DNA of 64,000 nucleotides from Diadema setosum (taxonomy: Eukaryota; Echinodermata; Echinoidea; Diadematoida; Diadematidae), in the NCBI RefSeq assembly GCF_964275005.1, contig NC_092705.1, positions 11,533,912-11,597,911 on the forward strand, written 5' to 3'. Both the position numbers and the translations under genes were made by a program. This document shows positions 22,801-30,699 of this stretch, piece by piece. Every line of letters starts with the position of its first letter. Within the stretch, counting starts at the first letter, position 1. Below the pieces are notes generated by a model. The model was not told the origin of the DNA, searched no databases, and saw only the letters and a program-made list of their open reading frames with translations.

Positions 22801-25800
22801 TGATTTTTAACTTAAAGGCCGTGACCGTAGAGCCTATATAGAATACATCATATAAGATACTGCCTACTGTTCAGAGAGAGAGAAACTGGAAGATACTTAC
22901 GGTTACGTTACAACATCATGAAAAAAAAAATAGAATTAGAAATTTAGAAATAAAATTTATTTGTGTCAATGATTGAGCATCAGTAATCCCCAAAGAAGGC
23001 CGGCTTGTGCCGAAAGGGTGGGTTGGGTGGTGGCGCGTCGCGTTAATGGGAACACCACCCTTCGTCCAAAGCCCCCCCACTGGTTTTGCCGAAAGGGTGC
23101 GTTGGGAGCGTTGGGTCACGTCGCGTTGACTGGAACCCCACCCTTCGTCCAAAGCCCCCCCCCGGTTTTGCCGAAAGGGTGCATTGGTACTTTTTCTCAT
23201 GTAATATTAAAAGACGAGTTTTGAATTTATATTTAACCTTCAAACAACCATTTCAAAGAGGCCATCGTCCGGATCTAATACAGTATTTAGTTCGTCCAAT
23301 GTTCATTTGGTCCAATATCCATTTGGTCTAATATCCGTTTCTGTTTTACATTACAGGGCATGGATCATGTGGATAATCAGTGGCTTATCTATAGTCCAGC
23401 TGCTGGGGGTGCTGGCTAGCTTGCACCATGGGGGAGGGGCGAGGGACCCTAAACTTTACCCTAATCTTATTTCATGTGTATATGAACATATATTTTTTTC
23501 TCCCTCAATGAAGGGTCAGAGGGTAGTCCGTAGTCGTAGAAAAAGGCCCCCCCAAGAAAAAAAAAAAAACACACACACAAAAATAAATAAATAAATAATA
23601 ATAAAACCCAGGTAGTCATATAGACGAAACGATGATTGGACCAAATGGTACCTGATTAGACCAGGAGGCTGGCTATTAGACCAAATGACAATAAGATCAA
23701 TGGTTAGGAAGAAAGATTTGCGGTGACACCATGTGTATGTAGTCCTTAACCGGATCGTAGTTTGGAAGAAGAGCTTAGAAAGAGGAGAAACGAAGAGGGA
23801 AGCGACAAATGGGGGTTGTGAGGAGGGCAAAAAGTGAAGAGTGGGAGACAGTAATGGGCTGGAAGTTGAAGTTGCACTAGTGGAGACAGTAGAGAAAGGA
23901 ACACAGAGAGTGGTAAGGAAGAATAGTGTGAGAATCAAGTAAGATGTTCGGACATCGTTAGAAGGGGAAAGATGAGATAGAAGGGAAGAGGAAGAGGAAG
24001 GAGTTGAATGTTGGAGAATCATGGAGATAGGGGAGAGCAGTGAAGATTCATGAAACCAAGAGAACGAAGTCGGCGAACAGTGTGACTATAGAAATTCACA
24101 CACACGACACTGTTACACAGGATACTGGACTTCACATCAACAACATCTGGCTTCCTCTCATCAACAAACAATCAAACAGCAACAATGACAACAACAACAC
24201 ACTCTCTCCACAGCACATTCCCCCCTCTACTTCTTCCTCTCATAATTCTTCCCCCACCTCTTCACAACAGCGCCCACGACGTCAACCGCGCCTTCCACTC
24301 ACGACCACACCTATCGCTGGTTCCAGAAGACGCCCTCACCGACACAATTCATTCACACCACCGGCGTCCACCCCGTCTACCAACCCGGACTCCAATCTCC
24401 GGGCACGACCTACTAACAGCCAAGTTAGCCATCACAGATGTACTCCCCCACTAACACACCCCAAGAGCAATAGAACGCATCAACGACCACAACACTCCAC
24501 CAACAGCCGACGCTCAGCCCGCCTGCAAGCCCGCCTCGACCGACCTCTTCCATCTAGGTCCGCATTCTCCATATATAGCCCGCCTCTCCTCAGATCACGC
24601 TTCACTTCTGACGAAGGACAGTCAACCTGCCCGAAACGTCAAGTTCCTCGGTTCTCCTAGTTATTCTTATAACTAGACTTCTTGCTCTACTTTCACTAGC
24701 TGTGTACCTTTACTCAGTGTTTCATTTCTCTTTCCTCTCTCTCTCTCTCTCTCTCTTACACTTTTGTCTGTTTCTACACTACTTATCTTTTCTTTTCTTT
24801 CTGTTCTGTTCTCTTCTTTCTTCTTTTCTTCTTCTTTTATTTCTTCCTTCCATACAACCCAACGGTCCTTTTCAGGACCTCTAGTTTTAATTTACACATT
24901 TCTTTACAGGTTATTTCTCTTGTCTTCTCTCCTCAGGTCTACACTTTAACCTTATTTTAATTTCTCATTTTTGCATTTCTCCCACAGGAACCTTTTCAGG
25001 TTTTAACTGTCATCAATTTCCTCTCCATTTGTTTTTCTTTTCCGCAGCAGCATTTAATTCTAGGATCTACAATAGCTCCCTCTAATTTACGTCTTGAATT
25101 TCAATTTGTTCTTTTCTTCTTTTCATTGCCCCCCCCCCCTCTCTCTCTCTCTCTCCCTTCTCTTCACATATTCTCACTTCTCCTCTACTTATCCCTCCTT
25201 ATTTCTGTTAATCGTCCTTTCTCCATTCATTCGCATTCCATAGTCACACTGTTCGCCGACTTCGTTCTCTTGGTTTCATGAATCTTCACTGCTCTCCCCT
25301 ATCTCCATGATTCTCCAACATTCAACTCCTTCCTCTTCCTCTTCCCTTCTATCTCATCTTTCCCCTTCTAACGATGTCCGAACATCTTACTTGATTCTCA
25401 CACTATTCTTCCTTACCACTCTCTGTGTTCCTTTCTCTACTGTCTCCACTAGTGCAACTTCAACTTCCAGCCCATTACTGTCTCCCACTCTTCACTTTTT
25501 GCCCTCCTCACAACCCCCATATGTCGCTTCCCTCTTCGTTTCTCCTCTTTCTAAGCTCTTCTTCCAAACTACGATCCGGTTAAGGACTACATACACATGG
25601 TGTCACCGCAAATCTTTCTTCCTAATTAACTTCACCATGCAAACCTTCAAACAACACATAAGATCAATGGTTATTAGACTAAATGGGTGTAGACTAAATG
25701 ATGATAGACAGACTAAGGCTAGACCAACTGGGCAATGGACCAAAATGATGTGTACACCAAATTTATATGGGACAAATTTGGTTTTATTTTGGACCATTTG

Positions 25801-26705
25801 ATGATTAGACGAAATGGAATTAGACCAACTCGTAATAGACCAAATCGGTATTTGATGATATAAATTGATGTTAGACCAAAATAGACCAAATGGCTATTAT
25901 TAGACGAATTGACTGTAGACCAAATAGTAATTAAACCAAATAACAATTAGACCAAACAGTAATTTGACGAAATGATGACCAGACCAACTGGTTATTAGAC
26001 CAACTGATATTAAACAGTCTATTAGACCAACTGGCTGTAGACCAAGTGGTAATAGAGTGTAAACCGATCCGGACGATAGCCTCTTCGAAATGGTTGTTTG
26101 AAGGTTAAATATAAATTCAAAACTCGTCTTTTAATATTACATGAGAAAAAGTACCAACGCACCCTTTCGGCAAAACCGGGGGGGGGGGGGGGCTTTGGAC
26201 GAAGGGTGGGGTTCCAGTCAACGCGACGCGACCCAACGCTCCCAACGCACCCTTTCGGCAAAACGGGGGGGGGGGGGGGGGCTTTGGACGAAGGGTGGTG
26301 TTCCCATTAACGCGACGCGCCACCACCCAACCCACCCTTTCGGCACAAGCCAAGAAGGCCCACTTGTACTGTAAATCTACTATCTAGGCTCCACTTGTAC
26401 ATCTATCTACTAATCATCAGTATCAACAACGAAAAGCTGGTCTACCTAGATAGAAGATTACACCAGTCTGAGTGTGAGTCTAGATTCTAGATTTGCACTT
26501 GTTTGGACAAGGAAAACGTTGTATCTGGCTACATCAAAATAAAGGAATGGGACTAACACTGTAGTGACACAGACTGCGCGGGGGAAAAATGAACAGTTGG
26601 TATTATACGCAACAAAATGAGAAATAATCGTAAACTTACCACTTTATCCTCGTCGAATACATATTCTTCGATGTTGTTAAGGAACACAGTTGTCTCGTCC
26701 TCCAT
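7613..26705 (-). CDS. POLD3: DNA polymerase delta subunit 3, complete 11-exon gene
   Basis: The accessory subunit of replicative DNA polymerase delta; in the nucleus it bridges the catalytic and B subunits and ties the enzyme to PCNA. Coding exons, in transcript order: 26705-26640, 19750-19695, 19141-19030, 18017-17978, 17295-17163, 16480-16378, 15023-14832, 11757-11493, 9586-9482, 8463-8266, 7818-7613. They sum to 1476 nt and 491 residues; human POLD3 has 466. Residues 1-142 match the conserved N-terminal domain (NNIEEYV, VTYKWLS, LNVTYAV, TTDYEI, RFSAIQC). The middle is Lys/Glu/Ser-rich and low in complexity. The tail has RKRVLRSK, GCMVTEKVWESES and a final PCNA-interacting box QSTLMSFF at 481-488, then KKK and stop. 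All phases agree. Ten introns follow GT-AG or, for intron 5, GC-AG. Identification rests on recalled family sequence, not on a search. Confidence 0.97.
8266..8463 (-). CDS. POLD3: POLD3 coding exon 10
   Basis: Reads DDSPIPPTPPPQAEPDQSEE, then a Gln/Glu/Pro linker, then KRRIRKRVLRSKITMDEEGC. The end matches human RKRVLKSKTYLDGEGC. The acceptor is TTTTTTTAG and the donor GG|GTGAGT. It runs from phase 1 to phase 1. Confidence 0.94.
8597..8834. mobile_element. MITE with ATATACGCC ends and CGCGAAAAT motifs
   Basis: Left TATACGCCGAATATTTCACG faces right CGCTAAATATATGGTGTATA inverted. Subterminal TTTCGTGAGTC and ACTCGCGAAAATTTAGACC resemble the MITEs at 56954 and 57390. It lies in POLD3 intron 9. 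Confidence 0.6.
8931..9330. mobile_element. decayed relative of the TTTAAAGGACA foldback
   Basis: CTTAAAGGGGCGTGATACCC, then AGAAATGTTAGTAGAAGGCA and TTTGAGGAAAATTTGATAAT, follow the order of the foldback at 10405-10973, with many changes. The right arm is truncated. Confidence 0.5.
9482..9586 (-). CDS. POLD3: POLD3 coding exon 9
   Basis: Reads DDEGRGKKVAKKRRRII followed by a Ser/Glu/Asp cluster, like the human SDDE...RKKRRRIKLPESDSSEDE block. KKRRR is a likely nuclear localisation signal. The acceptor is TTACACAG and the donor GG|GTAAGT. It runs from phase 1 to phase 1. Confidence 0.92.
9779..9813. repeat. (ACAA)n microsatellite
   Basis: About eight perfect CAAA units, preceded by looser CAACCAAC repeats from 9722. 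Confidence 0.9.
9868..10378. mobile_element. non-autonomous element with CCTCCGCCAAG ends
   Basis: Begins TTACCTCCGCCAAGGGAGG and ends ACTTGGCGGAGGTCTGCGCT, followed by CTCAGAGTGCTTCTCTAGTT. Inside are GTTTGTTTGTTTGTTCGTTAG and CAAAAAGTAGTTAACGGATT. It belongs to the same broad group as the element at 13078-14392. No coding frame. Confidence 0.65.
10405..10973. mobile_element. foldback MITE with TTTAAAGGACAAGTTCACC ends
   Basis: Left CTTTAAAGGACAAGTTCACC and right GGTGAACTTGTCCTTCAAA are the outer parts of arms of about 170 bp that stay paired through TCATCCAGCGGT / ACCGCTGGATGA. Located in POLD3 intron 8. Confidence 0.85.
11158..11384 (-). mobile_element. tRNA-derived SINE, minus orientation
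   Basis: Read on the minus strand it starts GGGGGTGCTGTGGCAAAGTG, then GGATAAGACTCCC, and ends at the 3' region with CAGTGGTAGA and GGCTACCCCTGGATAAAG. The same order is seen at 51561-51810 and 40785-41360. Confidence 0.75.
11493..11757 (-). CDS. POLD3: POLD3 coding exon 8
   Basis: Starts KPKPKGMLAFMSQKKPS, which resembles the KGIMGMF stretch of vertebrate POLD3. An acidic run of six Glu follows, then KKKRISVSESES. The tail is low-complexity and likely disordered and phosphorylatable. The acceptor is TATCTAG and the donor CAG|GTGATT. It runs from phase 0 to phase 1. Confidence 0.92.
12090..13075 (+). repeat. tandem blocks of about 320 bp within the composite element
   Basis: Successive blocks share TGCTACCTGCCAAGTTTGG, GGTCATGGGGTTCTCAAG, AACAAACTTGAAACTAC and GGGTGGGGCATGGTGCCCA. 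The last two blocks are nearly identical. Long C and G runs interrupt them. Confidence 0.8.
13388..14150 (-). repeat. array of TGACCTTTGACC units (nuclear-receptor DR1-like half-sites)
   Basis: At least six clusters contain TTTGACC repeats, several as TGACCTTTGACC, which on the minus strand is GGTCAAAGGTCA, the textbook DR1 arrangement. Clusters lie near 13390, 13540, 13690, 13835, 13985 and 14135, about every 150 bp. The spacing follows the element's internal repeat unit. Confidence 0.7.
14262..14342 (+). repeat. (ACGGACGT)n / (ACGG)n minisatellite
   Basis: Alternating CGGACGTA units change to CGGA units. Together they form a tandem block of about 80 bp just inside the nested element's end. 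Confidence 0.9.
14487..14660 (+). mobile_element. 3' fragment of a second SINE family
   Basis: Shares TTGTGGCTACTACTAAGACAC and ATATGTCAATCAGTTGCAAT with the SINE at 54441-54660. The tRNA-like head is missing. It abuts the composite element. Confidence 0.6.
14832..15023 (-). CDS. POLD3: POLD3 coding exon 7
   Basis: Encodes 64 residues in phase 0 on both sides: VNGFGNQST, a Ser/Ala linker, KKGSLAASFAAQAERN and a Lys/Glu-rich end. It is probably disordered. The acceptor is CCCAAACAG and the donor TCG|GTAGGT. Confidence 0.9.
15585..16220. mobile_element. MULE-like foldback element with 9-bp duplication
   Basis: The perfect 9-bp duplication CGCCAAACA lies at 15576-15584 and 16221-16229. The terminal inverted repeats are about 115 bp, starting TAGCCTCTCCGATAGGCATC and running to CACTCGTTTTCGAATCATTA with few mismatches. 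A 9-bp duplication with long inverted repeats is the signature of Mutator-like elements. No transposase. Located in POLD3 intron 6. Confidence 0.9.
16378..16480 (-). CDS. POLD3: POLD3 coding exon 6
   Basis: Starts with FSAIQCEAAKARSKDELE, matching the strongly conserved human FSAIQC block, and ends TSTSEKPK in phase 0. The acceptor is TTTTCCAG and the donor AAG|GTATAG. It closes the folded N-terminal domain. Confidence 0.95.
16613..16690. repeat. CAA/ACG trinucleotide-rich microsatellite
   Basis: Interrupted ACA, ACG and CAA units over about 75 bp. Confidence 0.85.
17163..17295 (-). CDS. POLD3: POLD3 coding exon 5 with GC donor
   Basis: Encodes VKSSMKKVLG, HIFSVQKNPLKDS and LFTTDYEITKQHI, matching human IHVYSIQKAMLKDSGPLFNTDYDI. 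The acceptor is ATGTTAG. The only donor that keeps frame with exon 6 is AATAG|GCAAGT, a GC-AG intron with an otherwise perfect donor consensus. It runs from phase 1 to phase 2. Confidence 0.94.
17978..18017 (-). CDS. POLD3: POLD3 coding exon 4 (microexon)
   Basis: A 40-nt exon reading MTRVAIVNENGLE plus one base, matching human HKVAVVREDKLE. The acceptor is CTTTCTAG and the donor G|GTACTG. It runs from phase 0 to phase 1. It is easily missed by gene finders because of its size. Confidence 0.9.
19030..19141 (-). CDS. POLD3: POLD3 coding exon 3
   Basis: Encodes one base plus 37 codons, starting LLETFIKEQAKKTKDAS and including LNVTYAVTGT and NGTQ. It corresponds to the helix and strand around human LHVTYLVSGS. 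The acceptor follows TTTCTCTTGAAG and the donor is CAG|GTGAAC. The exon runs from phase 2 to phase 0. Confidence 0.94.
19408..19525. repeat. A-rich and C-run low-complexity block
   Basis: Repeated AAAAAC units between runs of C. The open frames here are composition artefacts. Confidence 0.85.
19695..19750 (-). CDS. POLD3: POLD3 coding exon 2
   Basis: A 56-nt exon too short to stand out as an open frame. It reads VTYKWLSQTLEVHVNSAK plus two bases, matching human VTYKWLSYTLGVHVNQAK nearly residue for residue. The acceptor is CTGCAG and the donor AG|GTGAGA. It enters in phase 0 and leaves in phase 2. Confidence 0.95.
20104..20128. repeat. (GA)n microsatellite
   Basis: About eleven GA units in POLD3 intron 1. 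Confidence 0.85.
20707..21418. mobile_element. DNA transposon remnant with CCAGTATTCGGTCAC ends
   Basis: Left GTAGGGTAATATCCCCAGTA, continuing TTCGGTCAC, faces right CTGACCGAATACTGGTGCTC followed by TTACCCTAC. The unit CCAGTATWCGGTCAC recurs subterminally at 20900-20935, 21018-21033 and 21370-21405, in both orientations. No transposase frame. Located in POLD3 intron 1. Confidence 0.75.
23516..24022 (-). other. open frame in the left inner arm, mirror of the right arm frame
   Basis: Encodes about 130 residues nearly identical to the frame at 25307-25801, starting MILQHSTPSSSSSLLSHL. The two frames exist because the arms are inverted copies. Composition is Ser/Leu/Thr-rich with a hydrophobic stretch LTLFFLTTLCV. 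Coding status unknown. Confidence 0.3.
23617..23700 (+). repeat. degenerate TTAGACCAAATGG repeats, left side
   Basis: Units such as GATTGGACCAAATGG and TATTAGACCAAATGAC at irregular spacing. An inverted set lies at 23285-23335. Confidence 0.7.
24040..24660 (+). CDS. orphan open frame of 206 codons in the foldback loop, function unknown
   Basis: An open frame running from the inner left arm into the loop. The predicted protein is rich in Ser, Thr, Pro, Arg and His, with a long run of low complexity. It ends TSDEGQSTCPKRQVPRFS. That ending comes from DNA of the type CTGACGAAGG...CCCGAAACGTC, a sequence style I associate with Penelope-like retroelement ends; this is recall, not a search. No domain is recognised. 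It may not be translated. Confidence 0.25.
   Translation: MKIHETKRTKSANSVTIEIHTHDTVTQDTGLHINNIWLPLINKQSNSNNDNNNTLSPQHIPPSTSSSHNSSPTSSQQRPRRQPRLPLTTTPIAGSRRRPHRHNSFTPPASTPSTNPDSNLRARPTNSQVSHHRCTPPLTHPKSNRTHQRPQHSTNSRRSARLQARLDRPLPSRSAFSIYSPPLLRSRFTSDEGQSTCPKRQVPRFS
25307..25801 (+). other. open frame in the right inner arm
   Basis: Mirror of the left arm frame, differing by a Phe/Tyr swap over the shared part. The ends diverge where the arms stop. No family recognised. Confidence 0.3.
25660..26055 (+). repeat. degenerate TTAGACCAAATGG repeats, right side
   Basis: More than fifteen variants of TTAGACCAAATGG, TTAGACCAACTGG and TTAGACGAAATG at spacings of about 15-30 bp. The region fills the gap between inner and outer arms. 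Confidence 0.75.
26640..26705 (-). CDS. POLD3: POLD3 coding exon 1
   Basis: Encodes the first 22 residues, starting MEDETTVFLNNIEEYVFDED. It aligns with the human start around LENIDEFVTDQNKI. The exon ends in phase 0 at a consensus GTAAGT donor. No in-frame upstream alternative was needed, and the start is chosen by family alignment. Intron 1 is about 6.9 kb and holds the large 3.35-kb foldback element. Confidence 0.93.
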
Positions 26706-28572
26706 ATTACTTAAATTTTACTCTCTTTTCCTCATGATAATATCGTGAACATACTCTTTGGACTCGCGCGCTGATGGGGTTCCGGAATACTGAATATGTT
26801 TCAATAACGAATAATTAAGCTCAGGCTAAAAATATAAAACGAATATAATATGACAAAAAATTTACTTTTTTGAAATGAAAAATATTTTTATCTAAAAGAA
26901 TCATCCCATATGTACAGAAAATTACGGAATTTTTAGGACGATCATTAAAATGCTGCAGATCACAGCTCTAATTTTCGCACACAAAACCATGTAAACTTCC
27001 GGTCTTCAGAGGCGTTCTTAGCTACAGGTACATTCCGCGATTCACGTCCCATCATCAGCCAAAACAAGAAGAGGTAGACTGTCTAATGTATATGTAAGTG
27101 TTTTTGTTTCCCTTTTAAGCACTTGATTTGATAGCTATTAATATGGGCTAAACAGATAAAGCTACTTATATTAAACCTGACGTCGAGAAGCGAATTTACA
27201 CAGCATAGCTCACTCAGTGCTCTCTCGAGCTCTCTGTTAAGTCACGCATGCAGCAGCTGTTCAGATACCACCCAGCCTAATCCAGCTGCGTTCCGTACCG
27301 AACCCTGGGGCGGGGCCCGGGGAAGCCGTGGGCTTTGGCTCTTGGGCCGCGGCGTCTAGCTCCTGGGACTCGGCCTTGCTTGGGTAGCTCACCCTGGCTG
27401 AGGGGCAGCATGATCAAGCAAACAAAAGTTAGCCATTAAGCCACACTATGTATAGTAAGGTACTAAGGGTACTAGGTCTCGCGCAGGGACTTAATGATCG
27501 CGCATAGCGTAACTGCGTATAGCAAGCAGTATTACGCGTAGGACTAAGCGCAAAATTTGCCGATACGCCCATGGAATAAAAATACCTGACAACCGCTAAA
27601 CATGAGAAGAAAGCAGGTAAGAAATTTTGATTTCAAACAAATTTTGCACCAAATTTCCAATTTTTTGGAACAAATCTTTCACTAAATTTCCAATTTTTTA
27701 CCTTATAATTTACCTACCTTAGCTTAAAATCTTTTTTTAAGGATGTTGTAGCCTAGACGTGTCATCTCGCTTGTCTCGTTCGTATGATCGTAGCCGATAG
27801 AATTCGTAATTTGTTCGATCGATCGTTGATAATATTCTACGAAAGCCGAAGCACGCTACAGCCGCAGAGAGGGGCAGACACTTTCACGCATGAAACTACA
27901 TCCTTACATACCCCGAGAAGGTGAACGCATAAAAAAAAGTCCGACATACAAACGGCGACAGCGCACTACTCCGTCATCGTATCATCAGGAGATTCTGGGA
28001 GGTGATTTTTCTGCATTTTCGTGATATTCATTGAGAAATTCAGGTACGATTATGGAATAACTTCTATTATAAGAGCATTTCAAATTTTCGTGCGCGATAT
28101 CTAGACCCCTCAACCATACTTTGTGATTACTGTCACACACATAAAAATTATATTGTGAGGTTAAATTTTTATAGACTTTTCTACTGTCAAAAGAAGAAAT
28201 GAAACCTGGATTCCCTGGAATAGAAATCCTCTTGAGTCTATTCATAATCAGCACAGCAGGCCGGGCTCGACAGTGTTGACAACGTTAGTGGCCGTATGGT
28301 GGAGGCCACCAACAAGTGTCCATGATTATTGTTAAAGGTTATCTTTTGGTGACCCAAATGGGCAACTACATGAGTCAATATGCAATATGGATTGTTATGC
28401 TTCCTTTTATTTTGTGCCACTATAATTTAACATTTATTTTTTAAGATTTTAGTGTCTTGAATGGACCACCAGAAAAAAAAAGAAGAGTTAATGATGAGCC
28501 TTGAATCAGTTGAGTACAGATTGAGGCATTGCACATCAATGAATTGCCAGTGATCAAGTATCTACCTTATAC
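26706..28572. other. POLD3 upstream region, no gene seen
   Basis: Holds the presumed POLD3 promoter and 5' leader. No TATA box is placed convincingly. A GC-rich patch lies at 27300-27400. Around 27985-28254 the minus strand has an open frame of 89 codons with no splice or family support. Confidence 0.4.
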
Positions 28573-28850
28573 AGTCCGACCTCTCTTAATATGTCTGCCC
28601 ATGTTGGGACTGGCACCTCTTGCATGAGCGATAATTTGGCCGGATACACGGTGTATGGGAGAAACAATGTTTATGCAGCATCTCTACATGTTTGTTGTAT
28701 ACATGTACAACTGTACAAGTGTATGTATATAGAATTGTCTAGTAAGTCCACTACTCATCGACCACCTATTTTTAGATTGACCATCACCAATGTCTTTGTT
28801 TTGTATAAAATCAAAAGAATGTGTGGGACGGGGCGCAATATGCAAGAATA
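28573..28850. mobile_element. pogo-like MITE fragment
   Basis: ACAGTCCGACCTCTCTTAAT and GGCCGGATACACGG match the style of the left end at 30882. The right end was not found. Confidence 0.4.
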
Positions 28851-29235
28851 TTCGAGCCCTAATACAAATCAAGAGAAATGAGGAGAGAACAGGGAAATAG
28901 CCTGAGGAAAGAGGGGGAAAAAAATTGAAGAAAATCCTGATTAGTTAATACACATAACTTATGTTATTAATATTATAAACATGTCTGTGCCATTCACTAG
29001 GGCTTTCTAGATTTATGTGCTTTATCAGTGGAGAACGGGTGGTTGGTTAAAATGATGAGCTTGCACCGGCGCTCAGTAAAAAAATATGACTTGCGTTTGT
29101 CACTGAGAATTCAGAGCATATGTTATGAGTCAACAATCTGACCCCGGAATATGAATCTGCTGTATTTTCTGCCACAGTGAAATGAAATTAAGGTAAAACT
29201 GAGGAATATTTTCTAAGATACAAGGTATTTGATGC

Positions 29236-29277
29236 ATCACGTGTTACCCCGGGGTACCGTAGTACCCCGGGTAACCG
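29236..29277. repeat. CCCCGGGGTACC palindrome cluster
   Basis: ACCCCGGGGTACCG and GTACCCCGGGTAACC sit 16 bp apart next to CACGTG. GGTACCCCGGGATACC recurs near 29555. Confidence 0.6.
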
Positions 29278-29581
29278 CGTTGTGTAGTACCACCTCACGT
29301 CCACTCGAGGACAGCCAGAGAAAAATGCATGCACTGTGTGTGCGTGTACATAGCATTCCCATGCCACTGCATGTTATACTATGCGTGCATGGAAGCTGCG
29401 ATACCACTAGCGTGTGCTTTAGTGCAGTGCAGTGCAGTGGCTAGCGCGCACTAGCTCCAGCACCAAAATAATTTCCTCTTTTTGGCACTCGGGGTTCAAC
29501 CTCTAAAAAAAAAAATAATTCAACAAAATGGCTGATTTTTATTTGGTACCCCGGGATACCATTTATGCCATCATTTAGTCA

Positions 29582-29738
29582 AAAAGTGGTCAGTGAGTAG
29601 TACAAATTGTAGGTCCAACCATACTTTACGTAGCTACAGATACAATGGTAGCTAGGTACATTTCATGCACAGCAACAGTGGTGTAATCTACAGCAAGTTA
29701 AAATTATAGTCTGGGTTTTTTTTTTTCTGAAATTGAAA
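29582..29738 (+). repeat. 157-bp direct repeat, left copy
   Basis: Starts AAAGTGGTCAGTGAGTAGTA and ends at a T-run followed by CTGAAATTGAAA. The right copy is at 29878-30034 with only a few changes. Confidence 0.85.
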
Positions 29739-29877
29739 CATTTTAATGTAAGATTTGTTATGTGCTTCTCGTGGGAATATCATACTGCACAGGCCTCATT
29801 AAAACAAAACTTTACCACAGCAAAACTTAAGCAAAACTTTACCACATTATATTTGAAGTGATCTTCATTATGAAATG

Positions 29878-30034
29878 AAAGTGGTCAGTGAGTAGTACAA
29901 ATTGTAGGTCCAACCATACTTTACATAGCTACAGATACAGTGGTAGCTGGGTACATTTCATGCACAGCAACATTGGTGTAATCTACAGCAAGTTAAAATT
30001 ATAGTCTGTTTTTTTTTTTTTTTCTGAAATTGAA
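29878..30034 (+). repeat. 157-bp direct repeat, right copy
   Basis: Differs from the left copy by scattered single bases such as GTAGCTGGG for GTAGCTAGG and by T-run length. The spacer is 139 bp. Confidence 0.85.
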
Positions 30035-30699
30035 ATTGAAAAAGATGATACCTCTGTTGATACCTTTAGAGGATTCTATCATATCATACACAGTGATGTA
30101 AAAATATCAAGAACTTGGTTTTCTCATTAGTGTTTTTGTTCGTTTGTTCTGCTTTCCTGCAATGTAACATTTTATTTAGCACTATCATTTCATATTGCCA
30201 CTTTCGCAGACTACCATTTCATATTGTCACTTAGCCAGACCCTCAATGAAGACATAATATCTAAGAGAATAATCTTAAAAAAAAAAAAGTGGAATAAAAG
30301 CTAAGAAAATGAAAGGAGGTTGAGCAGATCCTACGGTAGAAGGATTACTGTGAGAGAGAGAGACGAGGAGAGAATAATGATTGAAAGTTAAGTCCTGGGG
30401 GGGGGGGGGCATTACATGAAGTGTTTTGTCAGATACTTTTTCTGACAAACCATTATACATGTAACAGATAAGGTACTGAATCCATGCATCTGATTGACTG
30501 AGAGCATATTTGTCAAGAGAATTATCCGACAAAATGCTTCTCTCCCCCTCCCCCCCCCCCCACCCACAAAAGGGCTCCTGTGGAAGAAGGATATGGGAGA
30601 GAATATTTAATGTTAAAATATAGTCCTGAGGTTGAGAAAGCACTGAGAAAAAATCCCTGTAAAGAAACTTTCAAATGGTAAAGTAGTATTATCTTAACC

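Larger units (their letters stand above)
23002..26351. mobile_element. 3.35-kb MULE-like foldback element with 9-bp duplication
   Basis: The perfect 9-bp duplication AAGAAGGCC lies at 22993-23001 and 26352-26360. Outer arms are 23002-23277 and 26074-26351, starting GGCTTGTGCCGAAAGGGTGG. Inner arms are 23703-24089 and 25240-25625. Between outer and inner arms lie degenerate TTAGACCAAATGG repeats. Arm sequences are nearly identical, so insertion or arm exchange was recent. No transposase recognised. Located in POLD3 intron 1. Confidence 0.9.

Noticed and set aside
27985..28254. Minus-strand 89-codon open frame upstream of POLD3
   Set aside because: No splice or family support, and AT-rich codons; likely chance.
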